Shown here piece by piece: positions 7,995 through 16,564 of a stretch of 64,000 bases of DNA. The DNA comes from Lachnospiraceae bacterium AC2028 (GTDB taxonomy: Bacteria > Bacillota > Clostridia > Lachnospirales > Lachnospiraceae), in NCBI GenBank assembly GCA_000702685.1, contig JNJD01000006.1, forward strand, positions 434,001 through 498,000, written 5' to 3'. Below the pieces are notes generated by a model that was not told the origin of the DNA, searched no databases, and saw only the letters and a program-made list of their open reading frames with translations. A program made the position numbers and the translations under genes. How positions within the stretch are numbered: position 1 is the stretch's first letter; every line of letters starts with the position of its first letter.

Positions 7995-8012
7995 GTTATC
8001 AACAAATAATTT

Positions 8013-8182
8013 GATAGCTCCCCATCCCTTCCGGGATGACAGTCATACGACTCTTCATCGTATGCCCAGGATCCGGATCTTCCGTTTGAACCGTTCCTTC
8101 GGCGTCTCACCCTTTCATAAATCCTCATCTGTGTACGGCACATCAGACTTACTACTGTTGATCAACGCAACCTCTACCGTTT
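8013..8182 (-). ncRNA. Lysine riboswitch (L box) controlling dapA-dapB-hisA
   Basis: The minus strand carries the L-box core signatures in order: GGTAGAGGTTGCG, then AGTAGTAAG, AAAGGGTGAGACGCCGAAG, CTGGGC, GACTGTCA and finally GGGGAGCTATC. GGTAG and CTATC close helix P1. The layout and the downstream terminator match lysine riboswitches that regulate by transcription termination. The downstream genes are the first lysine-pathway enzymes, as expected. Aptamer limits are approximate. Confidence 0.92.
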
Positions 8183-8199
8183 TTATTAACTTGAAATGA

Positions 8200-8228
8200 A
8201 TACTAACACCATCATCCCGATGTGTCAA
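8200..8228 (-). promoter_or_regulatory. Promoter of the lysine-riboswitch/dapA transcript
   Basis: A consensus TTGACA (8223-8228) and TAGTAT (8200-8205) with 17 nt between, placing the transcript start about 10 nt before the aptamer. Confidence 0.85.
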
Positions 8229-8265
8229 GCACAGAACCGTGTAACCATACCCGTGCTCATCTGCA

Positions 8266-9726
8266 TCAGATCTCTATCACTGTATATGCATCACGTGTCT
8301 TCTTGGATTCATAAAGTGCTTTATCCGCAGTTCCTATCAGATTATTCACAAGTTCCGTGCCGAAAGCCGCTCCAAAGCTCATGGTTATCCGGACATCGGG
8401 ATTACCGTCAATGGTTATCTCCCTTAGCGAGGACTTAATACGTGCAAGTTTATTCTCCAGATCTTCCTTAGTTATATTGAAGAACACCATCATAAACTCA
8501 TCCCCGCCGTAACGGATGACCACGTCATCTTTCCTGACCGAGCGCTCCAGAAGTTTTGCGACCAGCTTGATTGCTTCATCACCGCCGCGGTGACCTATAG
8601 TGTCATTTATCGTCTTAAACAGATCGATGTCCGCCATGACAACCGCTCTGCAGGGTTCGAAAACAAGCTTCTCATCCAGGAACTTCCTGTTCCTGATCTC
8701 TGACAGAGAATCGATATATACCTTCTCCTCATATTCGGAGATCTTCTTTTGCTGGGCCAGACTATGCAGCTTGGCATCGGTAGTATCCTGACAGCCGTAT
8801 ACGATGTGTGCAAGAGTTCCGTCCTCGTTACGGTCTCCCACCATAAAGACGCCGTTGAACCAGCGGCCCGCACCGTCACTGTAGAACTCCATACTCGTAG
8901 ACCCCTGTTCTTCTATCGCAGCAAGGATCTTATCCTTATCGAGCCAATCGTATAAACTGTTTTTAAAGCTCTCGGCAACCGTTGCATCGACGTTATTTCT
9001 CAGGAACACGAAAGCATCCGGATCCTTCGGTGCCATCTCCACAAATTCATTTGTACTGATCATGCGATAGCTCATATCGCTGACATCAATGAAAAGGGAG
9101 AAATTGAAAACTTTGCCGATCGCCTCAATGATCTTAAGATGTTCCTCAAGCTCCAGCTGTGCCGTGATATCACGGTAACAGCCCATATAGATCTCAAGCG
9201 AACCGTCATCGGGTCGTCTTACGAACCTGCCTGCTCCGGTCACCCAGATGATGCTCCCGTCCTTCCTGCGCATACGATATGTTGCATGGGTTATATCAGG
9301 CAGTTCGCGGTGAATACGGACCGAATCCCAGAACAGTTTGACTATGGCCTCCTTCTCTTCGGGAACCAGTGTCTTTACCCAGCTGTCAAACTCATTGGGC
9401 AGATCTTCAAGACCATCGTATCCCAGCATCTGCCTTGTCTCATCGTTGAATTCAAAACCGAGCATGTTCTCATTGCGGTCGAAAGTACAGAAATACATAC
9501 CTGCCCTTAATCCCTTGGCGAACATATCCTCTCTGATCCTGGCAATTCTGTACTTACTGTTTGCTTCATCGATCCTTCTGTTACATTCGGTGACGAGATC
9601 CCGCTGTTCCTCAGGGTAGGAGGATACATCGAATAACGGCGTCAGATCATCAACTGTTATGCCGGCTTCGGCGGCAAATTTTCCTATACCGTAATCAATG
9701 CTGTCAGCAGCTTCATTCTTTTCCAT
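8266..9726 (-). CDS. PAS-GGDEF diguanylate cyclase
   Basis: 486 residues from the ATG at 9726, preceded by GAGGGGGAA; a longer frame to 9759 overlaps that ribosome site. One clear PAS/PAC module (about 50-190, ending RFVRRPDDGSLEIYMGCYRDI) and a second PAS-like region (about 200-310) precede a C-terminal GGDEF domain with VIRYGGDEFMMVF near residue 410. The inhibitory I-site RxxD is intact (RKDD, five residues before GGDEF), so product inhibition is expected. No membrane segment, so the PAS domains probably sense a cytosolic signal. It has its own promoter and lies just before the dapA promoter. Confidence 0.88.
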   Translation of the reverse strand: MEKNEAADSIDYGIGKFAAEAGITVDDLTPLFDVSSYPEEQRDLVTECNRRIDEANSKYRIARIREDMFAKGLRAGMYFCTFDRNENMLGFEFNDETRQMLGYDGLEDLPNEFDSWVKTLVPEEKEAIVKLFWDSVRIHRELPDITHATYRMRRKDGSIIWVTGAGRFVRRPDDGSLEIYMGCYRDITAQLELEEHLKIIEAIGKVFNFSLFIDVSDMSYRMISTNEFVEMAPKDPDAFVFLRNNVDATVAESFKNSLYDWLDKDKILAAIEEQGSTSMEFYSDGAGRWFNGVFMVGDRNEDGTLAHIVYGCQDTTDAKLHSLAQQKKISEYEEKVYIDSLSEIRNRKFLDEKLVFEPCRAVVMADIDLFKTINDTIGHRGGDEAIKLVAKLLERSVRKDDVVIRYGGDEFMMVFFNITKEDLENKLARIKSSLREITIDGNPDVRITMSFGAAFGTELVNNLIGTADKALYESKKTRDAYTVIEI

Positions 9727-9747
9727 CAGCAATTCTTCCCCCTCTAA

Positions 9748-9769
9748 AAGACTGTGCATAAACAGTCTT
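9748..9769 (-). other. 5' leader hairpin of the PAS-GGDEF gene
   Basis: AAGACTG and CAGTCTT pair around eight bases between the promoter and the ribosome site. Function unknown; possibly mRNA stability. Confidence 0.4.
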
Positions 9770-9774
9770 TATGC

Positions 9775-9803
9775 TTATAAAGAAAGTTTACCACTTTTTA
9801 CAA
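9775..9803 (-). promoter_or_regulatory. Probable promoter of the PAS-GGDEF gene
   Basis: TTGTAA (9798-9803) and TTATAA (9775-9780) at 17 nt spacing on the minus strand, just after the terminator of the preceding small ORF. Confidence 0.5.
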
Positions 9804-9833
9804 AAAAAAGTCAGGAATCTTCAGATTCCTGAC
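9802..9833 (-). terminator. Intrinsic terminator overlapping the 22-codon ORF
   Basis: GTCAGGAATC / GATTCCTGAC hairpin followed by eight T on the minus strand. The stem includes the last codons of the small ORF at 9811-9879. Confidence 0.85.
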
Positions 9834-9879
9834 ATATAAAAGCCGTCTCGGGATCAAGCCATTCGGGACGCTTAGCCAT
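9811..9879 (-). CDS. Possible 22-residue peptide
   Basis: The frame reads MAKRPEWLDPET then AFICQESEDS and stops. A canonical GGAGG lies 6 nt before the ATG at 9879, far better than chance. Its last codons form the 5' arm of a terminator hairpin. It sits about 20 nt after the typA terminator with no room for a promoter in between, so it would be translated from typA read-through. I do not recognise the peptide; charge is mildly acidic and there is no membrane segment. It may be a real small protein, a leader peptide acting on the terminator, or the remnant of a gene. Confidence 0.45.
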   Translation of the reverse strand: MAKRPEWLDPETAFICQESEDS

Positions 9880-9898
9880 AATCTTCCTCCGTACGGGT

Positions 9899-9953
9899 AA
9901 AAAAAGGACGGCCATTTCGTTCACGAATTTTTGTGAACAAAGGAACCGTCCCC
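9899..9953 (-). terminator. Terminator of typA within a REP-like palindrome
   Basis: Minus strand GGACGG pairs with CCGTCC and, inside it, TTTGTTCAC with GTGAACGAA, followed by seven T. The arm GGGGACGGTTCCTTTGTTCA resembles short mobile palindromes found scattered in clostridial genomes, so the terminator may have been supplied by such an element. Confidence 0.75.
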
Positions 9954-9960
9954 GTGTTTA

Positions 9961-11793
9961 TCAGTTATTGAAATTAGCTCTCTTACGCATACGCGAATCA
10001 AGGATCTTCTTGCGGATACGCAGCGTCTTGGGTGTTACCTCGAGAAGCTCGTCCGTTTCGATAAAGTCGAGCGCCTGCTCAAGTGAAAGGATCTTGGGAG
10101 GAGTAAGCCTGAGTGCTTCATCTGCGGATGACGATCTGGTGTTGGTCATCTGTTTCTTTTTGCAGACATTGACCTCAATGTCTTCCGACTTACCGGTCTC
10201 GCCGACGACCATTCCCGCATAAACCTTCTCACCGGGTCCGATGAAAAGACTGCCTCTTTCCTGTGCATTGAATAGTCCGTAGGTGACTGCTTCACCTGCT
10301 TCGAACGCTATGAGCGAACCGAGCTTTCTGTAAGCGATATCCCCTTTATAAGGTGCATATCCGTCGAACTCGGTATTGATGACGCCGTTACCCTTGGTAT
10401 CGGTGAGAAATTCTCCCCTGTATCCGATAAGTCCTCTTGAGGGGATCGAGAACTCGAGTCTTGTATAGGTTCCGCCGCTGATGGAGCTCATATTGCGGAG
10501 CTCACCCTTTCTGGCGCCGAGCTTTTCGATGATCGCACCGGTATTGTCATTGGGAACATCAATGTATGCGACTTCCATAGGCTCTGTCTTCTTGCCGTTT
10601 TCATCGGTCTTGTAGAGAACCTCTGCCTTGGATACGGCAAACTCATAACCTTCACGTCTCATCGTCTCGATAAGGACTGACAAGTGGAGTTCTCCTCTTC
10701 CGGATACCTTGAATCTGTCGGTGTCCTCAGTCTCCTCCACCCTGAGGGAAACGTCGGTATTAAGTTCCTTGAAAAGCCTGTCTCTTAAATGTCTAGAGGT
10801 TACGTACTTTCCCTCCTGACCTGCAAGAGGCGAATCGTTTACGCAGAAATCGATCGCAATCGTAGGCTCGGAGATCTTCTGGAAAGGAATCGGACTTACT
10901 TTGTCAGGGCTGCAGAGAGTATCACCGATATGTATCTCGGAGATACCTGATATGGCTACTATGGAACCTATACGAGCCTCGGTAACCTCAACCTTCTTAA
11001 GTCCGTCGAATTCATAAAGCTTGCTTATCTTGGTTTTGATAAGCTTATCGGGATCGTGATGGTTACAGATGACAACTTCCTGGTTAACCTTAACCGAACC
11101 GTTCTCTACTTTTCCGATACCGATACGTCCGACATACTCATTGTAGTCGATGGTGGAAATAAGAACCTGTGTGCCCGCATCGGGATCTCCTTCGGGTGCG
11201 GGGATGTAATCAAGGATGGTATCGAAAAGAGGAGCCATCGAGGTTCCCTGCTCATCGGGATCCATGCTTGCTATGCCGCTCTTTGCCGATGCATATACGA
11301 AGGGACAGTCGAGCTGTGCATCATCCGCATCAAGCTCTAGGAAGAGCTCCAGCACTTCATCGACAACCTCCCTGGGACGTGCCTCGGGTCTGTCGATCTT
11401 GTTGATACATACGATAACGGGAAGTTTAAGCTCAAGTGCCTTTCTGAGAACGAACTTGGTCTGGGGCATTGCACCCTCGAATGCATCAACGACAAGGATA
11501 ACGCCGTTGACCATCTTGAGCACACGCTCTACCTCGCCGCCGAAATCGGCATGTCCCGGGGTATCGATGATGTTGATCTTGGTATTTTTATATGTTACCG
11601 CGGTATTCTTGGAAAGGATCGTGATACCGCGCTCACGCTCGATATCTCCCGAGTCCATGACACGCTCTGCCACTTCCTGGTTCTCCCTGAATACACCGCT
11701 CTGCTTCAAAAGTTCATCGACCAGGGTGGTCTTACCGTGGTCTACATGCGCGATGATCGCTACGTTTCTGATGTCTTCTCTCTTGGTGACCAT
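9961..11793 (-). CDS. typA: TypA/BipA ribosome-binding translational GTPase
   Basis: 610 residues, the usual family length. G1 AHVDHGKTTLVDELL, the switch region RERGITILSKNTA, G3 DTPGHADFGGEVE and G4 NKIDRPEARP are intact, followed by the EF-G-like domains II, III and V and the TypA-specific C-terminal domain ending in a basic tail (RKKILDSRMRKR). TypA binds the ribosome under stress and in the cold and aids assembly of the large subunit. Preceded by AGAAGGAGAAAG and by a good promoter. It appears to be a single-gene unit ended by the palindromic terminator. Confidence 0.96.
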   Translation of the reverse strand: MVTKREDIRNVAIIAHVDHGKTTLVDELLKQSGVFRENQEVAERVMDSGDIERERGITILSKNTAVTYKNTKINIIDTPGHADFGGEVERVLKMVNGVILVVDAFEGAMPQTKFVLRKALELKLPVIVCINKIDRPEARPREVVDEVLELFLELDADDAQLDCPFVYASAKSGIASMDPDEQGTSMAPLFDTILDYIPAPEGDPDAGTQVLISTIDYNEYVGRIGIGKVENGSVKVNQEVVICNHHDPDKLIKTKISKLYEFDGLKKVEVTEARIGSIVAISGISEIHIGDTLCSPDKVSPIPFQKISEPTIAIDFCVNDSPLAGQEGKYVTSRHLRDRLFKELNTDVSLRVEETEDTDRFKVSGRGELHLSVLIETMRREGYEFAVSKAEVLYKTDENGKKTEPMEVAYIDVPNDNTGAIIEKLGARKGELRNMSSISGGTYTRLEFSIPSRGLIGYRGEFLTDTKGNGVINTEFDGYAPYKGDIAYRKLGSLIAFEAGEAVTYGLFNAQERGSLFIGPGEKVYAGMVVGETGKSEDIEVNVCKKKQMTNTRSSSADEALRLTPPKILSLEQALDFIETDELLEVTPKTLRIRKKILDSRMRKRANFNN

Positions 11794-11819
11794 TTCTTTC
11801 TCCTTCTCAAAACCTAAAT

Positions 11820-11848
11820 ATATTACCTTAATATATGGGATTTTTCAA
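11820..11848 (-). promoter_or_regulatory. Promoter of typA
   Basis: TTGAAA (11843-11848) and TAATAT (11820-11825) at 17 nt spacing on the minus strand, 26 nt before the ATG. Confidence 0.7.
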
Positions 11849-11900
11849 GTATCGGTTGAAAAGGAGGGATATATACGCCGGAAATGCTTTAAAAAACGCA

Positions 11901-11927
11901 AAAAAGGATCCGGCCTCAGCCGGATCC
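11901..11927 (-). terminator. Terminator after the lipoprotein array
   Basis: A nine-pair perfect stem GGATCCGGC / GCCGGATCC with a four-base loop, followed by TTTTTT on the minus strand. Confidence 0.85.
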
Positions 11928-11938
11928 CTTAAACCTGC

Positions 11939-13249
11939 TTATTCAACTCTTTGGAATATCCAGTAACTGCCTGTCAGCCATTCTCCCGAAAGATCATAGA
12001 CATCATAGAACAGTTCGAGATTTTCATCGTCCACATAAACGATCTCATATACGTCCCTGGCGGCGCCCCAATCCGATGTCGAACCGGTACGTGCAACTAT
12101 ATTGTCCTCAAACAAAAGATGGCCGCTGTCATTCTCCGTTATAGACGCCCAAAAACTGTACTCGAGAGCGGTTCCTTCATATGACTCGAAATATGCCTGG
12201 GCATTATCCGTTATCTGCAGTTTATAGAACCAGGGCGAACCCCAGTAATAATCCGTCACGGATCCTTCGATCTCTGTGGAAACTATCTCCCAGTTACCGA
12301 TGGAAGCATCGAACATGTTTTTATACATCTCGGCTTTTCCGAATGAATTATACTTGTCATAAAACTCGACATCATCCATAGTGCCGGCAAAGACATGATA
12401 GGAATCGGTCAGGATCCCCTTCAGTTCTTCGTCACCGATCTGTTCCAGGGAACGGCTTTCTTCGTCATATCCGCTTCTGTCCCTGTAAGCTCCGTAGTTG
12501 TACTGCTTTCTTACTTTCCCTTCGGGATAAGCCTGAACATATTCGTAAAATTCCGTCTCACCGATTTCTTCATTCGGAAGCCTGTAGGTGCACTCGGGCT
12601 CGCCGTCATCCCATGCGTAATTCATTTCAGAAACCGCGTAAACATCAACATACAGCGTTCCTTCAAGCAGAGTCACATCGGTATATCTGGTAGTCCATGC
12701 AGTCTCATCGTAATTGTGATAATAATCCTCGATAAGATAATGGAACGCCTGGTTTCTCTTATCGAAATACGAATAGGGTGCTATGTTTGTCGCCATATCG
12801 GGTGCTATGTCTTCATCGGAATCCATGCCGGAAACTTCCATAGTGATAAGTTCTATGTCATTTCCTTTTTCGTTGATCTCATAGATGCTGTTCTCGGTAA
12901 ATTCGAACTCGGAAGACCAGCATGCGGTGACGAGCTCAATGCGTCCGTTATGGTCAAGATCCGTGACATAATATCCGACGCTGTCATAGACCGCAACCTC
13001 ATCACGCGGGATCTGCCATGTATCGCGTTTTTCAATAAGAACATCTATCTGCGGATCGAGGTCCTTATCTTTTATCTCTTCAACGATGGCAGGCTTTTCA
13101 CTCTCGACATGATGTGGAGTCTCCTCCTCTTCTTCCTCTTCCTCTTCTGCCGTTTCCTCGGTAACCTCTTCGGTCTTGCCGCATCCGGAAAAGAAAACGG
13201 ATGAGCATAATACGGCTGACAGCAGTATCGCAAAATACCTTTTTTTCAT
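11939..13249 (-). CDS. Acidic lipoprotein, paralogue 3 of a three-gene array
   Basis: 436 residues. A lipoprotein signal peptide with lipobox FSGC (Cys23) is followed by an acidic Glu-rich linker of about 20 residues, so the protein should be tethered to the outer face of the membrane. A central region carries YYVTDLDHNGRIELVTACW, a DxDxNG loop like FG-GAP/VCBS repeats that bind calcium. The C-terminal 120 residues (GNWEIVSTEIEGSVTDYYWG onward) form a beta-rich, possibly lipocalin-like domain shared with its two neighbours and the short gene at 15999. I do not recognise a named family. It lies behind a terminator-like hairpin, so it may be expressed less than, or separately from, the other copies. 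Confidence 0.75.
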   Translation of the reverse strand: MKKRYFAILLSAVLCSSVFFSGCGKTEEVTEETAEEEEEEEEETPHHVESEKPAIVEEIKDKDLDPQIDVLIEKRDTWQIPRDEVAVYDSVGYYVTDLDHNGRIELVTACWSSEFEFTENSIYEINEKGNDIELITMEVSGMDSDEDIAPDMATNIAPYSYFDKRNQAFHYLIEDYYHNYDETAWTTRYTDVTLLEGTLYVDVYAVSEMNYAWDDGEPECTYRLPNEEIGETEFYEYVQAYPEGKVRKQYNYGAYRDRSGYDEESRSLEQIGDEELKGILTDSYHVFAGTMDDVEFYDKYNSFGKAEMYKNMFDASIGNWEIVSTEIEGSVTDYYWGSPWFYKLQITDNAQAYFESYEGTALEYSFWASITENDSGHLLFEDNIVARTGSTSDWGAARDVYEIVYVDDENLELFYDVYDLSGEWLTGSYWIFQRVE

Positions 13250-13265
13250 TCAGATCCCCTCGTTA

Positions 13266-13300
13266 AGAAAAATCTAAGTCAGGGGATCCCTCCCCTGACT
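13266..13300 (-). terminator. Terminator/attenuator between lipoprotein paralogues 2 and 3
   Basis: AGTCAGGGGA / TCCCCTGACT with a four-base loop, then TTAGATTTTTCTT on the minus strand. It probably sets a lower level of the distal paralogue. Confidence 0.7.
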
Positions 13301-13309
13301 CTTAAAGCT

Positions 13310-14635
13310 TTAATCAACCGTTTGGAAATACCAGGTGCTTCCCGGGAAGTATTCATTTCCGTTCCATGAATCACACATAACTACAAGATGACCGTCCTCG
13401 TCGATCGTAGTAAAGGTCAGAAGCATGAAATCGTACGCCATTCCGTCGGATGCAGGCGGCATATACTGTACTATAAGCATCCCGTCTGCCTTATCCAGAA
13501 GTTCACCTTCTATTGTGTACTCATAATCGGTATTCAGATACTCTTCCAGATGCATTGTCCTGTCTTCAAACACATCAAGAGTCATATAATACTGGTCATC
13601 GGGCTCATAATATTCAACATAGCCTTCGGCATCGGTCATATAAAGTCCCCAGCTTCCGATCATATCCATGAAAAGTCCTTCAGAGGTCTGTTCGGGGCTG
13701 TTTACGGAAATATATCTTTCGAAGAAATCTTCAAATGTGATCCTTCCTGCGAACAGAAGGTAAGAGTCCGTCAGAATACCCTTTATCTCATCATCGGACA
13801 TATCTTCCACTATATGTCTGTTCTGTGAATAGATGGAATCCGCGTCAAAAAGTCCGAGCCAGAACTCTTTTGTGGTATAACCATCAGGATATGAACCCAG
13901 ATAATTAAAGTATGCATTTTCACTCATCTCACCGTCAGGTCCGGTAAATGTCGTCACCTCGTCGCGATCGGAACCCTTGGATTCGCTCTTTGCATATACT
14001 TCGTCGATCACCTTACCGTCTGCGAATGATACGTCGTGCATTCTGCATCCGCCGTGGGAAAAGGAATACGCATAATAATCATTGAAAAGATAATGGAATA
14101 CGCCGTTATCCTTGTCATAATAACCGTTTAGTGCATTGAAATATCCCACATCGGGAAGGGACTTCTGCTCCTTATCGATTCCTTCAAACTCCCACTCAAG
14201 AAGATCGTATCCGTCTCCCTTTTCATTGATCTCATAGATATAAACGGTGCTGACTGTTCCCATGCCTTCCCAGTATGTGACAATGAGTTCGGTGCGCCCG
14301 TTGTAATTCAGATCGCTCAGGGAATAAGTCAATCCTTCATAGAGCACGGCTTCATCGTGAGGAATGACCCAGTCTTTTCTTCCGTCAATAAATACATCTA
14401 TCTGCGATTCAAGTACCTTATCATCTATCGACTTAACAACTTCGGGAATCGATGGTTTTTCATCCTCATCCTCATCTTCGTCGTCATCGTCATCCTTATC
14501 ATCTTTGTCATCGTCCTCATCCTCGTCATCATCTTCTTCGATGACAGGCTCATCAGCGGTCTTTCCGCATCCGGAAAAGAAAACGGATGAGCACATGACA
14601 AGCGACAATATCAGTGCAAGATATTTTTTTCTCAT
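13310..14635 (-). CDS. Acidic lipoprotein, paralogue 2 of a three-gene array
   Basis: 441 residues. Signal peptide with lipobox FSGC (Cys23), then a linker of about 35 residues made almost only of Asp, Glu and Lys (DDDDEDEDEDE type). The shared central loop reads YSLSDLNYNGRTELIVTYW and the shared C-terminal domain begins IGSWGLYMTDAEGYVEYY. The Asp repeat is coded by mixed GAT/GAC codons, so it is under length drift. Begins 16 nt after paralogue 1. Function unknown; exported solute-binding or surface sensor protein is the broad possibility. Confidence 0.75.
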   Translation of the reverse strand: MRKKYLALILSLVMCSSVFFSGCGKTADEPVIEEDDDEDEDDDKDDKDDDDDEDEDEDEKPSIPEVVKSIDDKVLESQIDVFIDGRKDWVIPHDEAVLYEGLTYSLSDLNYNGRTELIVTYWEGMGTVSTVYIYEINEKGDGYDLLEWEFEGIDKEQKSLPDVGYFNALNGYYDKDNGVFHYLFNDYYAYSFSHGGCRMHDVSFADGKVIDEVYAKSESKGSDRDEVTTFTGPDGEMSENAYFNYLGSYPDGYTTKEFWLGLFDADSIYSQNRHIVEDMSDDEIKGILTDSYLLFAGRITFEDFFERYISVNSPEQTSEGLFMDMIGSWGLYMTDAEGYVEYYEPDDQYYMTLDVFEDRTMHLEEYLNTDYEYTIEGELLDKADGMLIVQYMPPASDGMAYDFMLLTFTTIDEDGHLVVMCDSWNGNEYFPGSTWYFQTVD

Positions 14636-14651
14636 GATCGTCTCCTCAGGG

Positions 14652-15971
14652 TCAATTCCAGTCTTTGATCAGTTTAAGAGTGCTTCCTCCAAGGCATCCG
14701 TCCTCACCGTAGAATGTTACATCCACAGTTATAAGATCCCTGTCGGAATTCATGCCCAGAACGGTATATCTGTCACATACATAGCCGTCGGGAAGGCGTG
14801 AGGTGTCATCCATATCGAAGTAAGGACGCATATCGTCATCCATATTGATCTCTGCTCTCCAGACATTTGTCACTTCACCGTTTTCATAATTGGTCATGAC
14901 AGCCTCATAATCAGAGGTGAATTCGATCGTCATATAGTGAAATGACGAAGAAGTATAATACTCCTCATATCCGTCGACTTCGCTGTAATAAAGGCCCCAG
15001 TTTCCTATGTACTGCTCGTAATAGGTTTCGGTGTCACTTCCCGGTGCCCAGGGATCATTGTAGGACTGATAGAAATCGGCGTAATCCATCTTACCGGCGA
15101 AAACCTTGTAGGAATCGGTCAGAACACTTACAAGCAGGGAATCCTCCAGTTTCATGACGCCGTAATCGTCAGACCATCCGCGGTAATAGATCCCGAATTC
15201 CATATCACTGCATCCGTGCGCCTCCGGATAACCGTCAATGGTATCGTAATATTCCTTCTCACTCATCTCGCCGTCGGGAGATGTATAAGTATATTCGTAA
15301 TCGAATTGCTGGGTATCAAGAGAAAACGACTCATTGACCCTTACGGAAGCATATGTATAAACCCCGGCTTTGCCTTCCGAGTAGGAAAGGTCACAAAAGC
15401 AGTTGCCGTATTCACCGTTACCGTTATCGTATCGGTTGTTTATAAGATAATGCGATACGCCTTTTTTTTCATCGTAATAAGTCTCTGAAAGCGGAAAATA
15501 GATAAGATCGGGAACGAGGCTTGAACACTCATCCATGATCCCGGTGTAATCAAATTCGGCTTCCCTGAATGCGTCGCCCTTCTCGGTGATCTCATATATA
15601 CGCATATCCGTTACGGTGGAATATGCGCTTTCCGTCAGGACAATGATCTCGCATCTTCCGTTATGGTCCAGATCGGCGACACAGTATCCGGAATCCGCAA
15701 GCACGATCGTTGAGTCATCCGTAACGGACCATAGTTTCTTGTTTTTGACAAAGACCTTGATCTGATCGGCAAGCGTATCGTCATCGATCGTTTCTACATA
15801 GACGTTTTTATCATCGTCTTCATCGTCATCGTCTTTATCGTCATCATCGTCTTCTTCATCATCTTCATCTTCTTCGGCGGCAGGCTCTTCCGCAGTCTTG
15901 CCGCATCCGGTGAAGAACACCGATGAACACATGATCACAGACAGAAGCATTGCAAGATACTTTTTCTTCAT
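14652..15971 (-). CDS. Acidic lipoprotein, paralogue 1 of a three-gene array
   Basis: 439 residues. Signal peptide with lipobox FTGC (Cys23), a linker of about 30 Asp/Glu/Lys residues, the central loop YCVADLDHNGRCEIIVLTE, and the shared C-terminal domain beginning IGNWGLYYSEVDGYEEYY. Ribosome site GGAGGGGG before the ATG. The three proteins align over their whole length and clearly arose by tandem duplication, but have diverged strongly outside these motifs. Together with the 176-residue protein just upstream this makes a four-member family cluster. Confidence 0.75.
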   Translation of the reverse strand: MKKKYLAMLLSVIMCSSVFFTGCGKTAEEPAAEEDEDDEEDDDDDKDDDDEDDDKNVYVETIDDDTLADQIKVFVKNKKLWSVTDDSTIVLADSGYCVADLDHNGRCEIIVLTESAYSTVTDMRIYEITEKGDAFREAEFDYTGIMDECSSLVPDLIYFPLSETYYDEKKGVSHYLINNRYDNGNGEYGNCFCDLSYSEGKAGVYTYASVRVNESFSLDTQQFDYEYTYTSPDGEMSEKEYYDTIDGYPEAHGCSDMEFGIYYRGWSDDYGVMKLEDSLLVSVLTDSYKVFAGKMDYADFYQSYNDPWAPGSDTETYYEQYIGNWGLYYSEVDGYEEYYTSSSFHYMTIEFTSDYEAVMTNYENGEVTNVWRAEINMDDDMRPYFDMDDTSRLPDGYVCDRYTVLGMNSDRDLITVDVTFYGEDGCLGGSTLKLIKDWN

Positions 15972-15998
15972 GATTCCCCCTCCGGAACAGATCTTTCT

Positions 15999-16529
15999 TT
16001 ATCTTTCGAAATACAGGGTATAACCGCCTTCAAGATAATCGTCTTCATCGTAGAACATAAGATAGAGATACATGAAGTCATCATCGGCAAAAAGAACCAT
16101 ATATTCTTCGTAAGCTATATCTGCAGGAAGAATATCCGGATCATCACAGATAAAAGATACATAGATATCGTCATATTCGATATCCATATCTTGGAACAGA
16201 GTCTGGACACCGTCGGTGAATTCATAAAGGTATACGGTCTGATCGTCATTAAATTCAAGTTTCATGTCAAAACTCGAATCCTCGTCGAAATACTGCATCT
16301 CACCGTCCATCTCGGCCATATAGAGGCTCCACTCACCGATCAGCACGTCATAATCATTTCTGTCATCATCGATCACCGGTTCGGTTTCGACAGTTTCGTA
16401 AGTGAGCAGCTCCTCCATTGCTTCCGCCTCCTCAGCATAGTGCTGCTGAGCCTGCTGGGACATCTGCATATAATGTCCGTACTGGTGCAATGTGCTCGCA
16501 AGCAAAAATATAATGATCATCACTCTCAT
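15999..16529 (-). CDS. Membrane-anchored short relative of the lipoprotein array
   Basis: 176 residues with GGAGGAACG before the ATG. A single N-terminal hydrophobic segment (VMIIIFLLAST) without a lipobox, a linker rich in Gln and Glu, then one domain from about residue 60 (LIGEWSLYMAEMDGEMQYF) equivalent to the C-terminal domain of the three following lipoproteins. It therefore represents that domain alone on a different anchor. It starts 35 nt after recN, with no terminator seen between, so it may be cotranscribed with the recN operon. Function unknown. Confidence 0.65.
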   Translation of the reverse strand: MRVMIIIFLLASTLHQYGHYMQMSQQAQQHYAEEAEAMEELLTYETVETEPVIDDDRNDYDVLIGEWSLYMAEMDGEMQYFDEDSSFDMKLEFNDDQTVYLYEFTDGVQTLFQDMDIEYDDIYVSFICDDPDILPADIAYEEYMVLFADDDFMYLYLMFYDEDDYLEGGYTLYFER

Positions 16530-16564
16530 ATCCTACGTTCCTCCTTCATAAAAAACACAAACCG

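Noticed and set aside
12395-13204. Plus-strand 269-residue frame in the lipoprotein array
   Set aside because: Antisense of a gene with lipobox and shared domains; hydrophobicity comes from complement of Asp/Glu codons.
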